Below, piece by piece: positions 1-16,819 of a stretch of DNA of 64,000 nucleotides. The notes beneath the pieces were generated by a model, which saw only the letters and a program-made list of their open reading frames with translations, ran no database searches and had not been told where the DNA came from. Numbering within the stretch: the first letter of the stretch is position 1; the number at the start of each line of letters is the position of its first letter. Source of the stretch: Callorhinus ursinus (taxonomy: Eukaryota; Chordata; Mammalia; Carnivora; Otariidae); contig NW_020313168.1 of NCBI RefSeq assembly GCF_003265705.1, positions 6,012,328 through 6,076,327 on the forward strand. The letters are read 5' to 3'. Position numbers and translations under genes: made by a program.

Positions 1-27
1 CACTTAACTGAGCCACCCCGGTGCCCC
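1..27 (-). repeat. Carnivore tRNA-derived SINE, 5' head cut by window edge
   Basis: Reads CTGAGCCACCCCGGTGCCCC, the reverse complement of the SINE head. The body lies outside the window. Confidence 0.85.
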
Positions 28-194
28 ATGTTTGAATTTTAGTATAGTCTATTATTCTAGAGATTCCTTGCAATGCAGTTGCTTGTAAGTTAGATTTATT
101 ACTTTAATGGACTATCTGGTACCTTTGTTATTACAGTTTGCATATATAATGAATGTTAGTTACCATGTAAAGAGTCTAATGAAGCACATAGGTC

Positions 195-583
195 TTTTTT
201 TTTTTTTTTTTTTATGGGGGCGGCTGGGTGGCTCAGTTGTTAAGTGTCTGCCTTCGGCTCAGGTCATGGTCCCAGGATCCTGGGATCGAGCCCCACATCG
301 GGCTCCCTGCTCCGTGGGAGGCCTGCTTCTCCCTCTCCCACTCCCCCTGCTTGTGTTCCCTTTCTCGCTGTGTCTCTCTCTGTCAAATAAATAAAATCTT
401 TAAAAAAAACTTTTTTTAATTTGAGACAGAGCTCATGAGAGAGAGCACGAGAGCGGGGTATAGGGAGAGGGAAAAGTAGACTCTTCTTCTGAGCAGGGAG
501 CCCGATGTAGGGCTCGATCTCAGGACCCTGGGATCCTGACCTGAGCCGAAGGCAGACGCTTAACCGAGCCACCCAGGCGCCCC
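195..583 (-). repeat. Minus-strand SINE interrupted by a plus-strand SINE
   Basis: T-run at 195-213, then a plus-strand SINE (216-409), then the minus-strand SINE body (411-583) ending GCCACCCAGGCGCCCC. The composite is flanked by ATAGGTCTT at 188-196 and 586-594, so the second copy landed in the poly-T of the first. Confidence 0.85.
216..409 (+). repeat. Carnivore SINE, inserted in the poly-T of another SINE
   Basis: Head GGGGGCGGCTGGGTGGCTCA, CT-rich body, AAATAAATAAAATCTTT tail. Nested inside the minus-strand SINE at 195-583. Confidence 0.9.
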
Positions 584-5716
<5,133 letters not shown>

Positions 5717-7557
5717 GAATTAAGAAGAGATTATTTAAAGAAAGTGAAAAATTTAAAACACATACAAAAGAATTAAACCCGCGAGCTGCCTTAACAGCAG
5801 CCCGTGAGGGAGCTCAGAACACCTGGCTGGGTCACCTGGTGACCCTCTCACTTTGGTTGGAACTCTGGGGGGGGGCGTTGGATATAAAAATGCCAAAACT
5901 TACCTATAAATTAAGAAGAGTTTTTATTACAAATTTTCACCGCTGCTCCTGTTTCTCCTTTGTCCTCCTTTCCATCCTTCTCTTCTGTCCATCAGTGCAT
6001 GACGTCTAATACTACATATAGTCCTAGCTGATGCCGATAATAAAAGAAAAGAAACAAGCGGGCTGGTATTTTCTCTATGCAAAATGTCTGTTGTAATCGG
6101 AGTGACTGCAGGAAGGACAGCCATGGCCCTGTTCCTCAGGCGCACACACAGGAGGGGGCGGGTGGCCGGCAGCCCTTGCTGGGCAGCTTCTGCCAAATGG
6201 GGGCAGCCCCCGGCCGCCAGCGTCTTGTGACAAAGTTGAAAACGGAGTGGGGGCAAAAGGAAGGACTGTTAACCCTCATGGCTTCCTGAGAAAAGTCAAG
6301 CTAAAAACCTTTGTCTCTTTTCTACATTGTTTTCCCTTCCAAATGGTATTATTGAGCATGTTGATTTTTCATAGTGCCTTTTTCCTTATTTCAAGAGTTG
6401 CTTATGAGTGGTGTTTTTTTATTTGTTTTAAAATAAGTTAAAGACAGTCCAGAGCTTTTTTAGCCAATTTGTCTCCTACTCTGTAAATAGTCCTCCCCGG
6501 GGGGAGGGGAGAGCGGGGTAGAGCCGCGGAGAAAGCTCAGGTGGAGGGTGTGGCCATTCTGCCTGTTCTCAGCCACGAGTCTTTAAGGTTCAGCTTTAAT
6601 ATTTGTCAGCCCTCTGGAGTCTGCCGTGGCTGCCACAGGGGAGCAGTGCCGCCAGCTGCTGGGGAAGGAGGAGACGGTCCAGCTCTTCCCACCTCGGACT
6701 GGATCTGGCTGGGGGTAGGGGGTCAGAGTCTCCTTGACCTTGCGATCCCGGCTGCTGTCCGCCCCTCCTCAGCTCCAGAGCCCCCCAGAGAAAACTCCCT
6801 GGAGCCAGCAAGTTTCAAACACAGGAAAGCCCAAGGAACTTCAGCCGTCACTCTGTGACTGTATCGGGTTGTACACTGTGTTCCCACACCGGGGTGGAAA
6901 ATGGGAGCTTGCGTTTTTCTTGCTCTGAAAATCAGAGGTATCTGTTCATGGCTTTCATCTGCTGTGTCCCCTGCCTGACCTGCCCAGGTGAGCACTAGGG
7001 CAGCGTTCAAGAAGCAGCTGGGTTTTTATGTCTCCGTTCCCAGTGGGCCGTGTCTGTAGCCGCTTTGCCCTTCCCCCGAAGGAAATGTCTCGGTGAAGCA
7101 GGGACAGTTGGGGAAGGATGAGTGGGAAATGTAGGAAGGCCGAGGCCATTGCAGAGCTCTCTCTGTCCGGCTTGTCAGCTGCTTGTCCCTCATAGTGATG
7201 TGCCTGTGAACTTTCTCCACCCGATCCCCTTGCCTGCAACAAACACAGGGCTGCCTGGGAGTCGGTGACGGCCTTTGGGTTCTGAGGTGGTCGGTTGGAG
7301 TCTCCCCTGGACTCTGGTTATGGAGCCAGACTCAGCCTGGAGTACTTAGAGGCCCTGGAGGCAGCTGCTCTTCTGGACAGAGCACCCGCCCCCTCGCTCC
7401 CTTTCTGGTAGCTTCTTTCCTCGTTGATGATAAAAGGTATCTCCGGCATTCTACACCTGGACCATTTGATTGTTTTATTTTGGAATTGGTGTATATCATG
7501 AAGCCTTGCTAAACTAAGTTTTGTGTGTATATATTTAAAAAAAAAAATCAGTGTTTA

Positions 7558-7563
7558 AATAAA
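7558..7563 (+). terminator. GRB2 upstream poly-A signal
   Basis: AATAAA in the context GTTTAAATAAAAAGACC, about 70 nt before a second AATAAA. Could produce a slightly shorter GRB2 mRNA. Confidence 0.6.
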
Positions 7564-7629
7564 AAGACCTATGTACTTAATCCTTTAACTCTGCGGATAG
7601 CATTTGGTAGGTAGTGATTAACTGTGAAT

Positions 7630-7635
7630 AATAAA
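7630..7635 (+). terminator. GRB2 distal poly-A signal
   Basis: AATAAA in the context GAATAATAAACATAC, the last good signal before the C-rich run at 7674-7685. Taken as the main 3' end of GRB2. Confidence 0.7.
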
Positions 7636-7655
7636 CATACAATGAATTCTTCACT

Positions 7656-9417
7656 CTGTATCTTTTCTCTTCTCCCCCCCCCCCGCCTTACTTAAAATAA
7701 AAACCTAAAAGCCATGTCAGGTGTTAGGACTCCTGTGTCCTATTTTCCGACTCGCCTAGCTCCTTGGGGGTGCATGTGGATCTTGCTGGGCCCCAGGAGT
7801 CGTGATTGCGCACATGCAGCAGCTCGTCAGAATCCCTGGGGCGCTTGTTCACAATGTGGATGCCCCCCGCCCTCAGGTGCTGCGAGATGGTGGTTAAGGA
7901 CAGACAGGCAGGCCTGGTGCTTCTGATGGAAGCCATAGGCCACACTTTGGAAACTCTGGTCTAGACCCAGAGCATGGCTTGCTTGGTTCTCATCCCCTCC
8001 CCCCCTTAAAAGACAGAAGCCCAGAATGGTCTGTGTCGAAGCAGTGTCCGTGTGCCAAGGAGCTAAAGCCTACTTGCCTGCTCAGCTAGCTGCTACGGGG
8101 TGAGACCAGGCCTGACCACACCACACTGGCCGTTGTAGACCAGAGGAGAATGTGAACAGAAACTAAACCCAAGAAATTTCCACTTACAGTCTTGGTCCAG
8201 TTCGTAAACAAGAGTTCAGCGCACCACCTCATTTGCGGCTGCCCTGCTTGGGTGCTACGTAGTTTTCACTCCTCCGCTTTTCTACGATGACCTTGGTGAG
8301 AAGGAACTTGAACCGACACCGTCCTGCTGGATGCTGCCGGTCTCAGACCACCTATGAGCTACTCTGAGGCTGAGCAGATGCTTCCAAAGTGGGGCCATTT
8401 AAGTGAAAACTTCAGGCATTGACCGTCTGCCTCGTTGAGACTTTTTGCTCTGTTTGACTCATGGCCTCAGAATAGCATCATGATCACTGGGAAGGTTGAT
8501 GCTTTTGCACAGTTTGGTCACAGGCTTCTTGGTGGTCATATGCCCTCCCACCATGGATCTGTAATTCCTGGGAAGGCATCTGGGTGGGAGGATCTTGGGG
8601 AAGACTCCATCGTGGAAAGCTCATCTGCGATTGATGACTAAGAGTTGTAGGTGGGCAAGTGGCCTTGAGGCCCCCACTTCCTGGGCTCACCTCTAGCCCC
8701 GCAGCAGCTGGAGCCCAGGCACCCCCGGCTCACGGGCCTGAGAGTTTGTAACAGACTCATCTTCAAACATGATTGCCGAGGAGATGGTGGTGACCGCTCC
8801 TACCAAGTGCTTCAGGGCAGTCTGCAGCCCCAGACCCCACCTTCAGGTACTCCAGGATGGTGGTTGAGGGCACAAACAGGCGTGGCATGTTGGAAAGAGG
8901 TTAAGGCAAGGGGCACAAGTGGTCTTGACCTGCTGACAGTAGGGGGTCTTCAGGCTGAACTCTGCTTTACCGAAGTACCTATTGATAACTGGGGAAGACG
9001 AAAGTGGAATGGTATCTGGGCACCTTGGAAATACTTTCATTCCTAAGACACTGTATTTCCATGAAATGCAAATTCTCCAGGTCTGAGCTCTATTTTACGT
9101 TGAAGCACAAGGAGATCCTGTATATGTTCTTGGAGTGTGTGTTCATTGGGGGAGTTTTTAAACTTAGTCCCAGGGGCCATAGGCCCCTCCCTCCAGCCAG
9201 AGCCCTGAGGCAAATGAGTCCTGTGCTTACTCCCAAGATGGCTGGCATCAAAATCCTGAATTACCATTATATCTTAGGCTGTTCATCACTGTTAAGGAAG
9301 GAAGAACAGTTCTATGTGCCAACAGCACAGATATGTAAGTGCTGGATGGTAGTGCTGTTGACTAACCCACTTGCTACTCAGAGCCTTCCAAACACTACTT
9401 TTAAAACATTTAAAACT
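7656..9417. other. GRB2 downstream flank without SINEs
   Basis: C-run at 7674-7685, a MER5-like relic at 7826-7965, then sequence I cannot assign. On the minus strand near 8230-8320 there is a 28-codon open stretch ending KQGSRK and a stop. It could be a decayed processed pseudogene, but I do not recognise it. Confidence 0.5.
7826..7965. repeat. MER5-like (hAT-Charlie) DNA transposon relic
   Basis: Contains CAGAATCCCTGGGGCGCTTG near the left end and CACACTTTGGAAACTCTGGT at the right, the two ends typical of MER5A-type elements. Diverged. Confidence 0.5.
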
Positions 9418-9625
9418 GGGACGCCTGGATGGCTCAGTCGTTAAGCGTCTGCGATTGAGCCTTGGGCTCAGGTCATGGTCCCAGGGTCCTGGGATCAAGC
9501 CCTGTATCAGGCTCCCTGCTCCACGGGAAACCTGCTTCTCTGTCTCTCACTCCCCCTGCTTGTGTTCCCTCTCTCACTATGTCTCTCTCTGTCAAATAAA
9601 TAAATCTTAAAAAAAAAAAAAAAAA
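9418..9625 (+). repeat. Carnivore SINE, full length
   Basis: Head GGGACGCCTGGATGGCTCAG, poly-A tail ending 9625. Target duplication AACATTTAAAA on both sides. Confidence 0.92.
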
Positions 9626-9689
9626 CATTTAAAATTGATGTCATGAGCTGGTTTATATATATATAATGAGACGGGATTTTTTTTAAGTT

Positions 9690-9869
9690 TTTTTTTAAGA
9701 TTTTTATTGAAAGAGAATGAAAGAAAGAGAGCACGAGGCGGGGAGGGTCAGAGGGAGAATCAGACTCCCCGTCGAGCAGGGAGTCCAATGCAGGACTCGA
9801 TCTTGGGGCTCCAGGATCATGACCTGAGCCGAACGCAGTTGCTTAACCAACTAAGCCACCCAGGCGCCC
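9690..9869 (-). repeat. Carnivore SINE
   Basis: Poly-T and AAGATTTTTATTG at left, GCCACCCAGGCGCCC head at right. First of four minus-strand copies in tandem. Confidence 0.9.
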
Positions 9870-9875
9870 AAGTTC

Positions 9876-10065
9876 TTTTTTTCTTTAGGGAGTGAGGGTG
9901 GGAGCGTGTGCATGGGGGGTGGTTGGGGGGCAGAGGCAGAGAATCTTACAGCAGGCTCCATGCCCAGCATGGAGCCCAGTGTGGGGCTTAGTCCCACCCC
10001 CTTCGATCATGACCTGAGCTGAAATCAAGTCAGTTACTTAACCCACTGAGCCACCCAGGTGCCCC
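9876..10065 (-). repeat. Carnivore SINE, diverged
   Basis: T-rich left end, GAGCCACCCAGGTGCCCC head at right. Second of the tandem set. Confidence 0.85.
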
Positions 10066-10240
10066 TAAAGATTTTTTTTTAAAGATTTTAGAGTGGAGGA
10101 GTAGAGGAAGGAGCATCTGAAGCTGACTCCCTGCTCGGCATGGAGTCCAGTCCAGGGGCTCCATCCCAGGACCCTGAGATCATGACCTGAGCTGAAATCA
10201 AGAGTCGAGCACTTAACCAATTGAGCCACCCAGGTGCTCC
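10066..10240 (-). repeat. Carnivore SINE, diverged
   Basis: AAAGATTTTTTTTAAAGATT left end, GAGCCACCCAGGTGCTCC head at right. Third of the tandem set. Confidence 0.85.
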
Positions 10241-10249
10241 ACCTCTAAA

Positions 10250-10352
10250 GATTGTATTTTTAAGTAATCTCTACACCCAGTGTGGGGCTTGAACTCACAA
10301 CCCCGAGATCAAGAGTCGTGTGCTCTCCCAACTGAGCCAGCCAGGTGTCCCC
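10250..10352 (-). repeat. Short tRNA-Lys-like SINE
   Basis: About 100 bp, only the tRNA-related body (GGGGCTTGAACTCACAACCC, B-box side) with no CT-rich tail. An older SINE class; fourth of the tandem set. Confidence 0.8.
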
Positions 10353-10530
10353 AATCATGTGGGGACTTTCATTAAAATTAGACGACATTACTGATTAGAA
10401 CAAAATACTCCTGTCTGTGGCCAGATTCTGCCATGTGTTACTTTTTGCTACATTGTAGCTCTTCAGTTTATTTTTTTTCTATCATTGCACAATACTGTTC
10501 TCTATTACTATTGACATCGTTAGTTTACTT

Positions 10531-10744
10531 TTTTAAAGATTTTATTTATTTAGAGAGCACATGAGTGGGGGTGGGGAGGAGCAGAGGGAGAGAGAAAGAG
10601 AAAATCCCAAGCAGACTCTGCACTGAGCAGAGCCAGACGCGGGGCTTGGAGCCCAAGGTAGGGCTCGATCCCACAACCTTGAGAACATGACCTGAGCCCA
10701 AGTCAAGAGTCGGATGCCCAACTGACTGAGCCACCCAGGCGCCC
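10531..10744 (-). repeat. Carnivore SINE
   Basis: TTTTTTAAAGATTTTATTTA at left, GAGCCACCCAGGCGCCCT at right. Confidence 0.9.
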
Positions 10745-11585
10745 TAACATCATCCGTTTAAAAGGCATACTATAACCCATCTGAAAGATATTACTTGAAA
10801 CTAGTATAACCTGTATATTAACTGGAATTAAAAACTTTAAGATATTACTAAGACAGCCTTTCAAGACTTGATTCTGGCCCATCTGATAAGCAACACTGGT
10901 CTTAGTTCTCCAAGGACAGTCTTATTTTTATTGCATCCCCCTGTCAGATGTATCCAGAACTCCGGTTTAGAAAAGCAGGGTCGATACAGCTATCCTGAGT
11001 CTGATAGGCCTCCAACGTGACAGCTGGTGTGTTTGCTCTGGGCTTGTGTAAGTGCCCTAAAGCATGAAGGGTCCAGGCCTGGGTCCTGCCCTCGCTCCTC
11101 CCCTGGTCCTATCCTGTGCTAAGGAATCAAAGGCACTGGGTGCCCCCTTTGCTATTTACCCCCTTTCGGGCCTGTTGAGCACTCCTGGGAGCCATTTCCA
11201 TGGTCGGCTTGGTTCCTGGGGCATGTTGTGTTTTCTGACTCGAGCTGGTGGCATGCACCTGCCGCTCTAGCTAGAGACTGAGGGGAGCCCATTCCCTTTC
11301 CACTACCGTTCTCAGTCAGCCTGAAACTGGAAATTACCCCCACTTCAGGCTTCTATGCCATGATACCAATGCTGTCTCTGTAGAGATTCCCCTATTGGTA
11401 TGCAAGCCAATGCATGAGAGAATTTCGAAGTTGGTGTGGGATGTGGAGAATGGGGCAGATGGGACTTGAGCCAGGTCCTGGGGGAGGCTGTCTTGGGTGG
11501 GACAGGAGGTGCAGTGTTAGGAGAGGTGTGGGCTGGAAACCAGTCAAGCGTGGTGTCTGGATGCTGGTATACAGAAACCTGAGCA
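10745..11585. other. Intergenic, no gene seen
   Basis: A short L1-tail-like stretch near 10770-10845, otherwise unassigned sequence. Confidence 0.5.
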
Positions 11586-11784
11586 GGGGCGCCTGGGTGG
11601 CTCAGTGGGTTAAGCATCTGCCTTCAGCTCAGGTCATGATCCCAGGGTCCTGGGATCAAGCCCTGGGTTGGGCTCCCTGCTCAGCGGGGAGCCTGCTTCT
11701 CCCTCTCCCTCTGCCGCTCCCCCTGCGTGTGCTTCTCTCTCTCTCTGTCAAATAAATAAAATCTTTCAAAAAATAAATAAAAGA
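11586..11784 (+). repeat. Carnivore SINE, full length
   Basis: Head GGGGCGCCTGGGTGGCTCAG. Flanked by AACCTGAGCA at left and AACCCGAGCAG at right, a one-mismatch target duplication. Confidence 0.92.
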
Positions 11785-12559
11785 ACCCGAGCAGCCTCCT
11801 GCAAGGAGGAAGGACTCCAGGTGGGTTTGCTGGGCTTCCAACAAAGACCAAGCAATGCCCATCTCGCTGTGGACACGAAGGGTTCCATTGGTCTTGTAGA
11901 TGAGTGGGATGAGGAAGCATGAGTTTGAGGAAGACCTGACAAGGTGCCCAGAACAAATCAGGACCGCCTGGATGAGGCAGATGAGGCCGTGGTAGTTCAA
12001 GGGCATAGAGTGACAGCAGAGCCCAGCCTGGTTCTCGCGCCTTCTAGTCAGTCAGCTGGACTATGTCCCAGCCTCCTTGCAGTTCCATGTGGTCGTGTGA
12101 CGTCCTGGAATATGACATGGGTCACTTCGAGGCCTGGCTGCCCATGTGGCCCCCCTCGTTCTCTCTTCCCACCGCTGGCTGGATGCACCTGCTGTACTTG
12201 ACCATGCCGCACCGCTGTCAGGGGCTCTTTGTTAGAGCTGTCGCCCTAGCCTGACTTTCCAGCGGCCACGCTGGGGCCGTGCTGGGGAGTAGTGAGCAAG
12301 GGAGAAACTTGGGAGGGCTGAAATGTTAAGTTTGGAGGAGGAAGCGGGATTGCTCATCAGGACCTAAATGTAAGCAGCAACGACAGACACGCTGACACTG
12401 CCCGAGACCAGCCTGGGGCGGTTCTCCAGCGGACTGGGCGAGTACCCTGGGGCCACGCTCCTCTCCCTGGGCGGGCGCGCAGCTCAGGAGGGCGCCGCCT
12501 GTCCGTTTCTCTCTTCCTAGTCTGACCGTCCATCAGGGGTCCTTGTTCGGTCACTGGGT

Positions 12560-12880
12560 TCGAGTTTGTTGAGATTGTCATGTGGCTCATTCAGGCCTCT
12601 GCTCAAATACGAGTCCTTGGCTCAGAGAGGCCCTCCCGAAATATAATTAGTAATCACCTCGCCTCCAGCACTTTCTGTTCCTTACAGTGCTGTTTTTCTT
12701 TACAGCCCTACAGCCCTCCAGCCCTCCCGGGCTTCTTACAGAGTGCAGACTGTCTTTCTGCCCATCTCCCCCACCAGACTATACGCTCAGTGGGGCCGGA
12801 GCTCAGGCACCATTGCCCCCCTCACACTTAGAAGAGTGTCTAACACATCCTGAGTGTCCATGGTATTCATGATCTGATTA
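12560..12880 (+). repeat. L2 3' end
   Basis: CCTCTGCTCAAATACGAGTC, AGAGGCCCTCCC and ACCAGACTATACGCTCAGTG match the order of the LINE-2 3' region. Ancient and diverged. Confidence 0.65.
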
Positions 12881-13329
12881 TAAAATACTGTGTCCCAGAC
12901 GCTGCTCATGAACAAGGCCAGTGACACCAGCATTCCCCACCTTCCCGTCTGCGGGGGAAGGCAGCCAAATAGTGACTAAGCGGGAGGAGTGGCCTGATTA
13001 AGAAGAGTGTAGGAGTTGGGGGGGGTGGGGTGACATTCAGGCGGACATTCAGCATCGGCTCCCACCTGTCTAGAGCTTGGGGAAGACCAGACAGGCAGAC
13101 AGCTAAAAGCTGGACAGGATGACTGCTCTGTGGAGAGCGGAAGGGATGTATTCCAGGGAGGAAGCCTTGGACAAGTCAAGTTCCAGAAAGAGCTGAGTGT
13201 GGGAAGGGAGGGAGACTGGGGCCCAAGGGGGAAGCTGGTGCAGGGGCAGAGGTCAGGTAAAGCAGGGCCGTGGAAGCCACAGGCAGGAGCGGAGAGTGGG
13301 GAGCCTGAGCGGCTTGAGGTTTGGGGGAT

Positions 13330-13830
13330 TTTCCAAGGATAGCTTTATTGAGATACAACTCATTTCTCACCCATTGGAAGTATCCCCTTCAATGGTATTT
13401 AGCGTTATTCACGGAATTAGGCAATCAATTTTAGAACATTTTCATCACCCCAAGAAGAAACCGTGTACCCCTTCTCAGGCACTTGCCACTTCACCCAACC
13501 CCTCCGAGCCCCTGGCGACCACCAGTAAGTGGACTTGGGATTGGCCTGTTCTGGACATTTCGAGCAAACGGGGTCAGTCCATATGCGGCCTTGTGTGCCT
13601 GTGGCTGTTGCCCAGCATTGTGATTTCAGGGTTCATCCGTGTGGGGGCACATGTCAGTTTTTCATTCCTTGTGACAGCCGGATACCATTCCGTGGCATGG
13701 ACACACATCTTGTTTATCCATCCATACCTGTGGACCTCTGGGATTGTCTCCACTCCAGCGAACAATGCTCTGTGAACATCCGTGTACAAGGTTCTGTGAG
13801 GACATACCCCGAGGGATTTTAAGCAGAGGA
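13330..13830 (-). repeat. Old L1 3' end
   Basis: On the plus strand reads TTTTAGAACATTTTCATCAC, CTGTTCTGGACATTTCG, then CCATTCCGTGGCATGGAC and GTGAACATCCGTGTACAAGG, the antisense order of mammalian L1M 3' ends. CpG-rich for an L1 relic. Confidence 0.75.
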
Positions 13831-14488
13831 GTAGCCATGGTCCTGCTTGGCTTGGACAGTGGAGAAAGGGGACAACGTAAGAGACGCTTGCAGTTATCCT
13901 GGTGACAAGAGGGGGTTGGCAGGGAGAGCAAAGAGAAGCTGGTTGATTTTAGCTGTATTTCAGAGGACAGGTTTGCAAGACTTGGAAGGGGAAGGGAAGG
14001 AGGGTGTTATGTGTGGGTCTCAGCCCATCAGTAACCAGTGTTGTGGCTGGACAGGCCCTCGTGGTTGATTACCAGGCACCCTTCAGCAATAACCATCAGG
14101 AAACTTTGAAAAAATAAAGATTTGCCACTTACAGGACCTGGAAATCCCACAGCACACCTGGGGCCACATAGTGAGGTCACGGGAAGAGAGAGAAGGGGGC
14201 AGGGGCCTGGGGTTTTGCTTTAATTGGGGTCAAGGGTGGAGGCCTAGGATCTCAAGGAGCGGGAATTTAAAGCCCCGGAAGAGAAAAAAAACAAGTGACT
14301 GGAATCAGTCATGGAAATCAACCAAGATCGTTCAAACAAAGGAGCCTCCGTGCGGGGGGGGGGGGGGGGGGGCAGGCTCTTTACCTCCCTCTATCTGGTC
14401 GTGGGGCTGGCAATGTGCTTATTCCAGAGAATCCTCTAAAGTGGATCAGCAATCAAAGCTCAAACCAGTCACTTGCATTATAAGAGAG
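13831..14488. other. Intergenic, with poly-G run
   Basis: No gene seen. A run of about 18 G at 14355-14372 could form a G-quadruplex and is likely length-variable. Confidence 0.5.
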
Positions 14489-14625
14489 GAGCGCCCCGGT
14501 GGCTCCGTGGGTTAGTGGAAGCCCGAATCGGGCTTCGTGCTAGGCCTAGAGCCTGCGGAAAATTCTCTCTCCCTCTCCCTCTGCCCCTCCCCGCTTGCTC
14601 GCACTCTCTTTCAAAAAACAAAAAT
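14489..14625 (+). repeat. Internally deleted carnivore SINE
   Basis: Head GGAGCGCCCCGGTGGCTCCG, then a short body lacking the usual GGTCATGATCCC segment, ending CTTTCAAAAAACAAAAATG. Confidence 0.75.
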
Positions 14626-15301
14626 GAAACAAGAGTGGAAACCTGTTGGAGCTCACACTTCAGAGGGGTGGCAATGACCTTAAGGATCCCTGCTTGAGCA
14701 GTGGGGGCTGGCAGCTGCTGTGGGTTAAGACAGGGAGCCCTGGAGTAGGGGGAGCAGAGGTGGGTTGGGGAATTGGAGGTGCCGGCGGACAGATGTCCTG
14801 GGGCAGCAGGATGTCTTCACCTGTAGCTCAGGGACACAAATCTGAGCAGGGGACCCAGCATGAGGGGTTGTGGGCATGGAGGTGGCCCTGAAGCCACGGC
14901 CCTAGCTGAGACCCCACACTCACCACTCTTGGTGAGGGAACAGGGCAGGATGCGGCGGAGCCCGAGGAAGACCGGGCCCTGAGGGCTGGACAAGGGGAGA
15001 GCAGGAAGCAGCAGAGGAAGAGGGGAGGAGGTAGGAGGCAGCTGCAGGCGCAAGGACACAAGGCAATCTTCTGCCGGCCCCTCAGCCTCCACCCCAACCC
15101 AACCGTGGCTGACCTGCTGAGAAACCTTCCCCAGCTTCCAGGACGCAGGGCAGACTCCTGACCCTCAGGAACCGTGTGATGTAGGGGAAAGCGAGAGACA
15201 GAGTCTTAGGCCCAGGGCTCTAATCCAGGCTGTGTGACCTCGGGCAGGGCCTTAAACTCCAATCCCTTTGTCCAGCTCTTTAAAAAAAAAAAAAAAGCTA
15301 C
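14626..15301. other. Intergenic, no gene seen
   Basis: GC- and purine-rich unique sequence. A short MIR-like piece near 15195-15260 (CCAGGCTGTGTGACCTCGGG). Confidence 0.5.
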
Positions 15302-15506
15302 GGGGCGCCTGGGTGGCTCAGTCATTAAGCGTCTGCCTTCGGCTCAGGTCGTGATCCCAGGGTCCTGGGATCGAGACCCACATCAGGCTCCCTGCTCCGC
15401 GGGGAGCCTGCTTCTCCCTCTGCCTGCCGCTCACCCTGCTTGTGCTCTCTTGCTATCTCTCCCTCTCTTTCAAATAAATAAAATCTTAAAAAAAAAAAAA
15501 AAAAAA
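15302..15506 (+). repeat. Carnivore SINE, full length
   Basis: Head GGGGCGCCTGGGTGGCTCAG, tail AAATAAATAAAATCTTAAAA. It sits in an A-run, with AAAAAGCTAC left and AAAAAGCCAC right as the probable target duplication. Confidence 0.92.
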
Positions 15507-15559
15507 GCCACTGTCACCAGGTTGGCCTGAGTGTGTGTAGGTGTTTCCAAACTATTAGG

Positions 15560-15990
15560 TGCCCAGGGACTAATACTGATTACGATCTTGGCATTCAAGG
15601 CCTTTTATAGTCTGAGCCTGGTTCTCTGGGCCAGTTCTCCAATTCTGTGGCCCCCTTCGTCCCTTCTGAGTGTCTCCGGCTTAAGCCAGCATCCACTTCT
15701 CTGATCCGAAGCCAAGGGCTCTCTCCCTCTCTGCCGTCTACTTACCCTCAGCCTGATGGAGAACTGACTCCACAGACCTCACACCCTCTGAGAAGCCTTT
15801 CCTGACAAGTTTCTAGCGAGCTCCTGGTCCACCGTGGCCTCAAAACCCCAAATGCCTGCCCTTGCTCCAGCTGAGGTGTCGCTGGGCTCTTTGTCCACCT
15901 GAGGACCTACTCCCTGAAGGCAGGACCCCTCCTTGACCCACCTGCGGCCCCGCCCTCCCACTCCACCAAGCCCAGCGCCCTGCATCAGTA
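15560..15990 (+). repeat. L2-like relic
   Basis: AAGGCCTTTTATAGTCTGAG, GAGAAGCCTTTCCTGAC and CTGAAGGCAGGACC follow LINE-2 3' order. Diverged. Confidence 0.5.
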
Positions 15991-16204
15991 CCAGCCCCCC
16001 CCCCCGCCCCGCTTCCCCCCCCAAACAAAAAAATCTTAAAAAAAAAAAAAAGGTCCATTGTCAGCTCTCAGATTTGAGAGGATGCATTTAACACACTGAG
16101 TTTCCATTATGATGAGGTCCTGTTTCTGGGCACACCCGCCACGCTCATTCCTGAGGCTTCCCAGCAGGTTTGGGTGTCCGATGGGCCACTCCTCTCCGAC
16201 CTCT

Positions 16205-16690
16205 CTCCCTTCGAGTGTTTTCCTGGCTCTTCTGCTTCTTCATGCTTTCAATGTAAACTTCAGATTCTCTAGTTCGAGGGAAAAAAAAGGCTTTGGATGT
16301 TTTTATTTGGATCACGCTCAATTTATAAACTACCTTTGGAAGAATTGACATCTTTATGATGTTCGGTTTTCCTTTCCAAGAACACAGCACATTCTTTTCA
16401 GTTTCATGTCCTTTGGGAATGTTTCAGAGTTTTCCTCAGGGAGGATTTGCACGTTTCCTGTAATGTTTATTCCAGATACTTTATCTGTTTTGTTGACATT
16501 GGAAATCAGACCTCTTCTGTCATGCCATCTCAGTGCTGGGTGTTTGTATATGGGAAGGTATCGATTTCTTGATACAGGTTTTGACCTCACTTTCCTACTG
16601 AATTCCCGGACTGTTTGAGGTGGTTTGGCAGTTGGTCTCATAGGGACAAAATTGTGTTTAAACTCAAGTTTAAACCCCACAATTAGGCCA
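16205..16690 (-). repeat. L1 ORF2 fragment
   Basis: Plus strand reads GAATTGACATCTTTATGATG and TCAGTTTCATGTCCTTTGGG, antisense of the L1 reverse-transcriptase region. Many stops. Confidence 0.7.
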
Positions 16691-16750
16691 GCTCCGAGAA
16701 AGGTCTTCCACTGCTTCTAGATCTCCCTGCACTGGGACTTTCCCCACAGC

Positions 16751-16819
16751 ATTATTTTATTTTATTTTATTTTATTTTATTTTATTTTATTTTATTTTAT
16801 TTTATTTTATTTTATTTTT
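16751..16819. repeat. (TTTTA)n microsatellite
   Basis: About 13-14 nearly perfect pentamers. It forms the expanded poly-T side of the following minus-strand SINE. Confidence 0.95.

Larger units (their letters stand above)
5717..7655 (+). other. GRB2: GRB2 3' untranslated region
   Basis: Follows the TAA without a recognisable repeat for about 1.9 kb. It is T/A-rich toward the end and closes with two poly-A signals (7558 and 7630). The 3' limit is inferred from the second signal. Confidence 0.85.

Noticed and set aside
228..572. Short open frames with LSVCLRLRS- or LPSAQVMIPGSWDRAP-type peptides, recurring throughout the window
   Set aside because: These are translations of the carnivore SINE in different frames, not genes.
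16205..16690. Possible novel coding exon
   Set aside because: Matches antisense L1 ORF2 order with stops; an old retrotransposon fragment.
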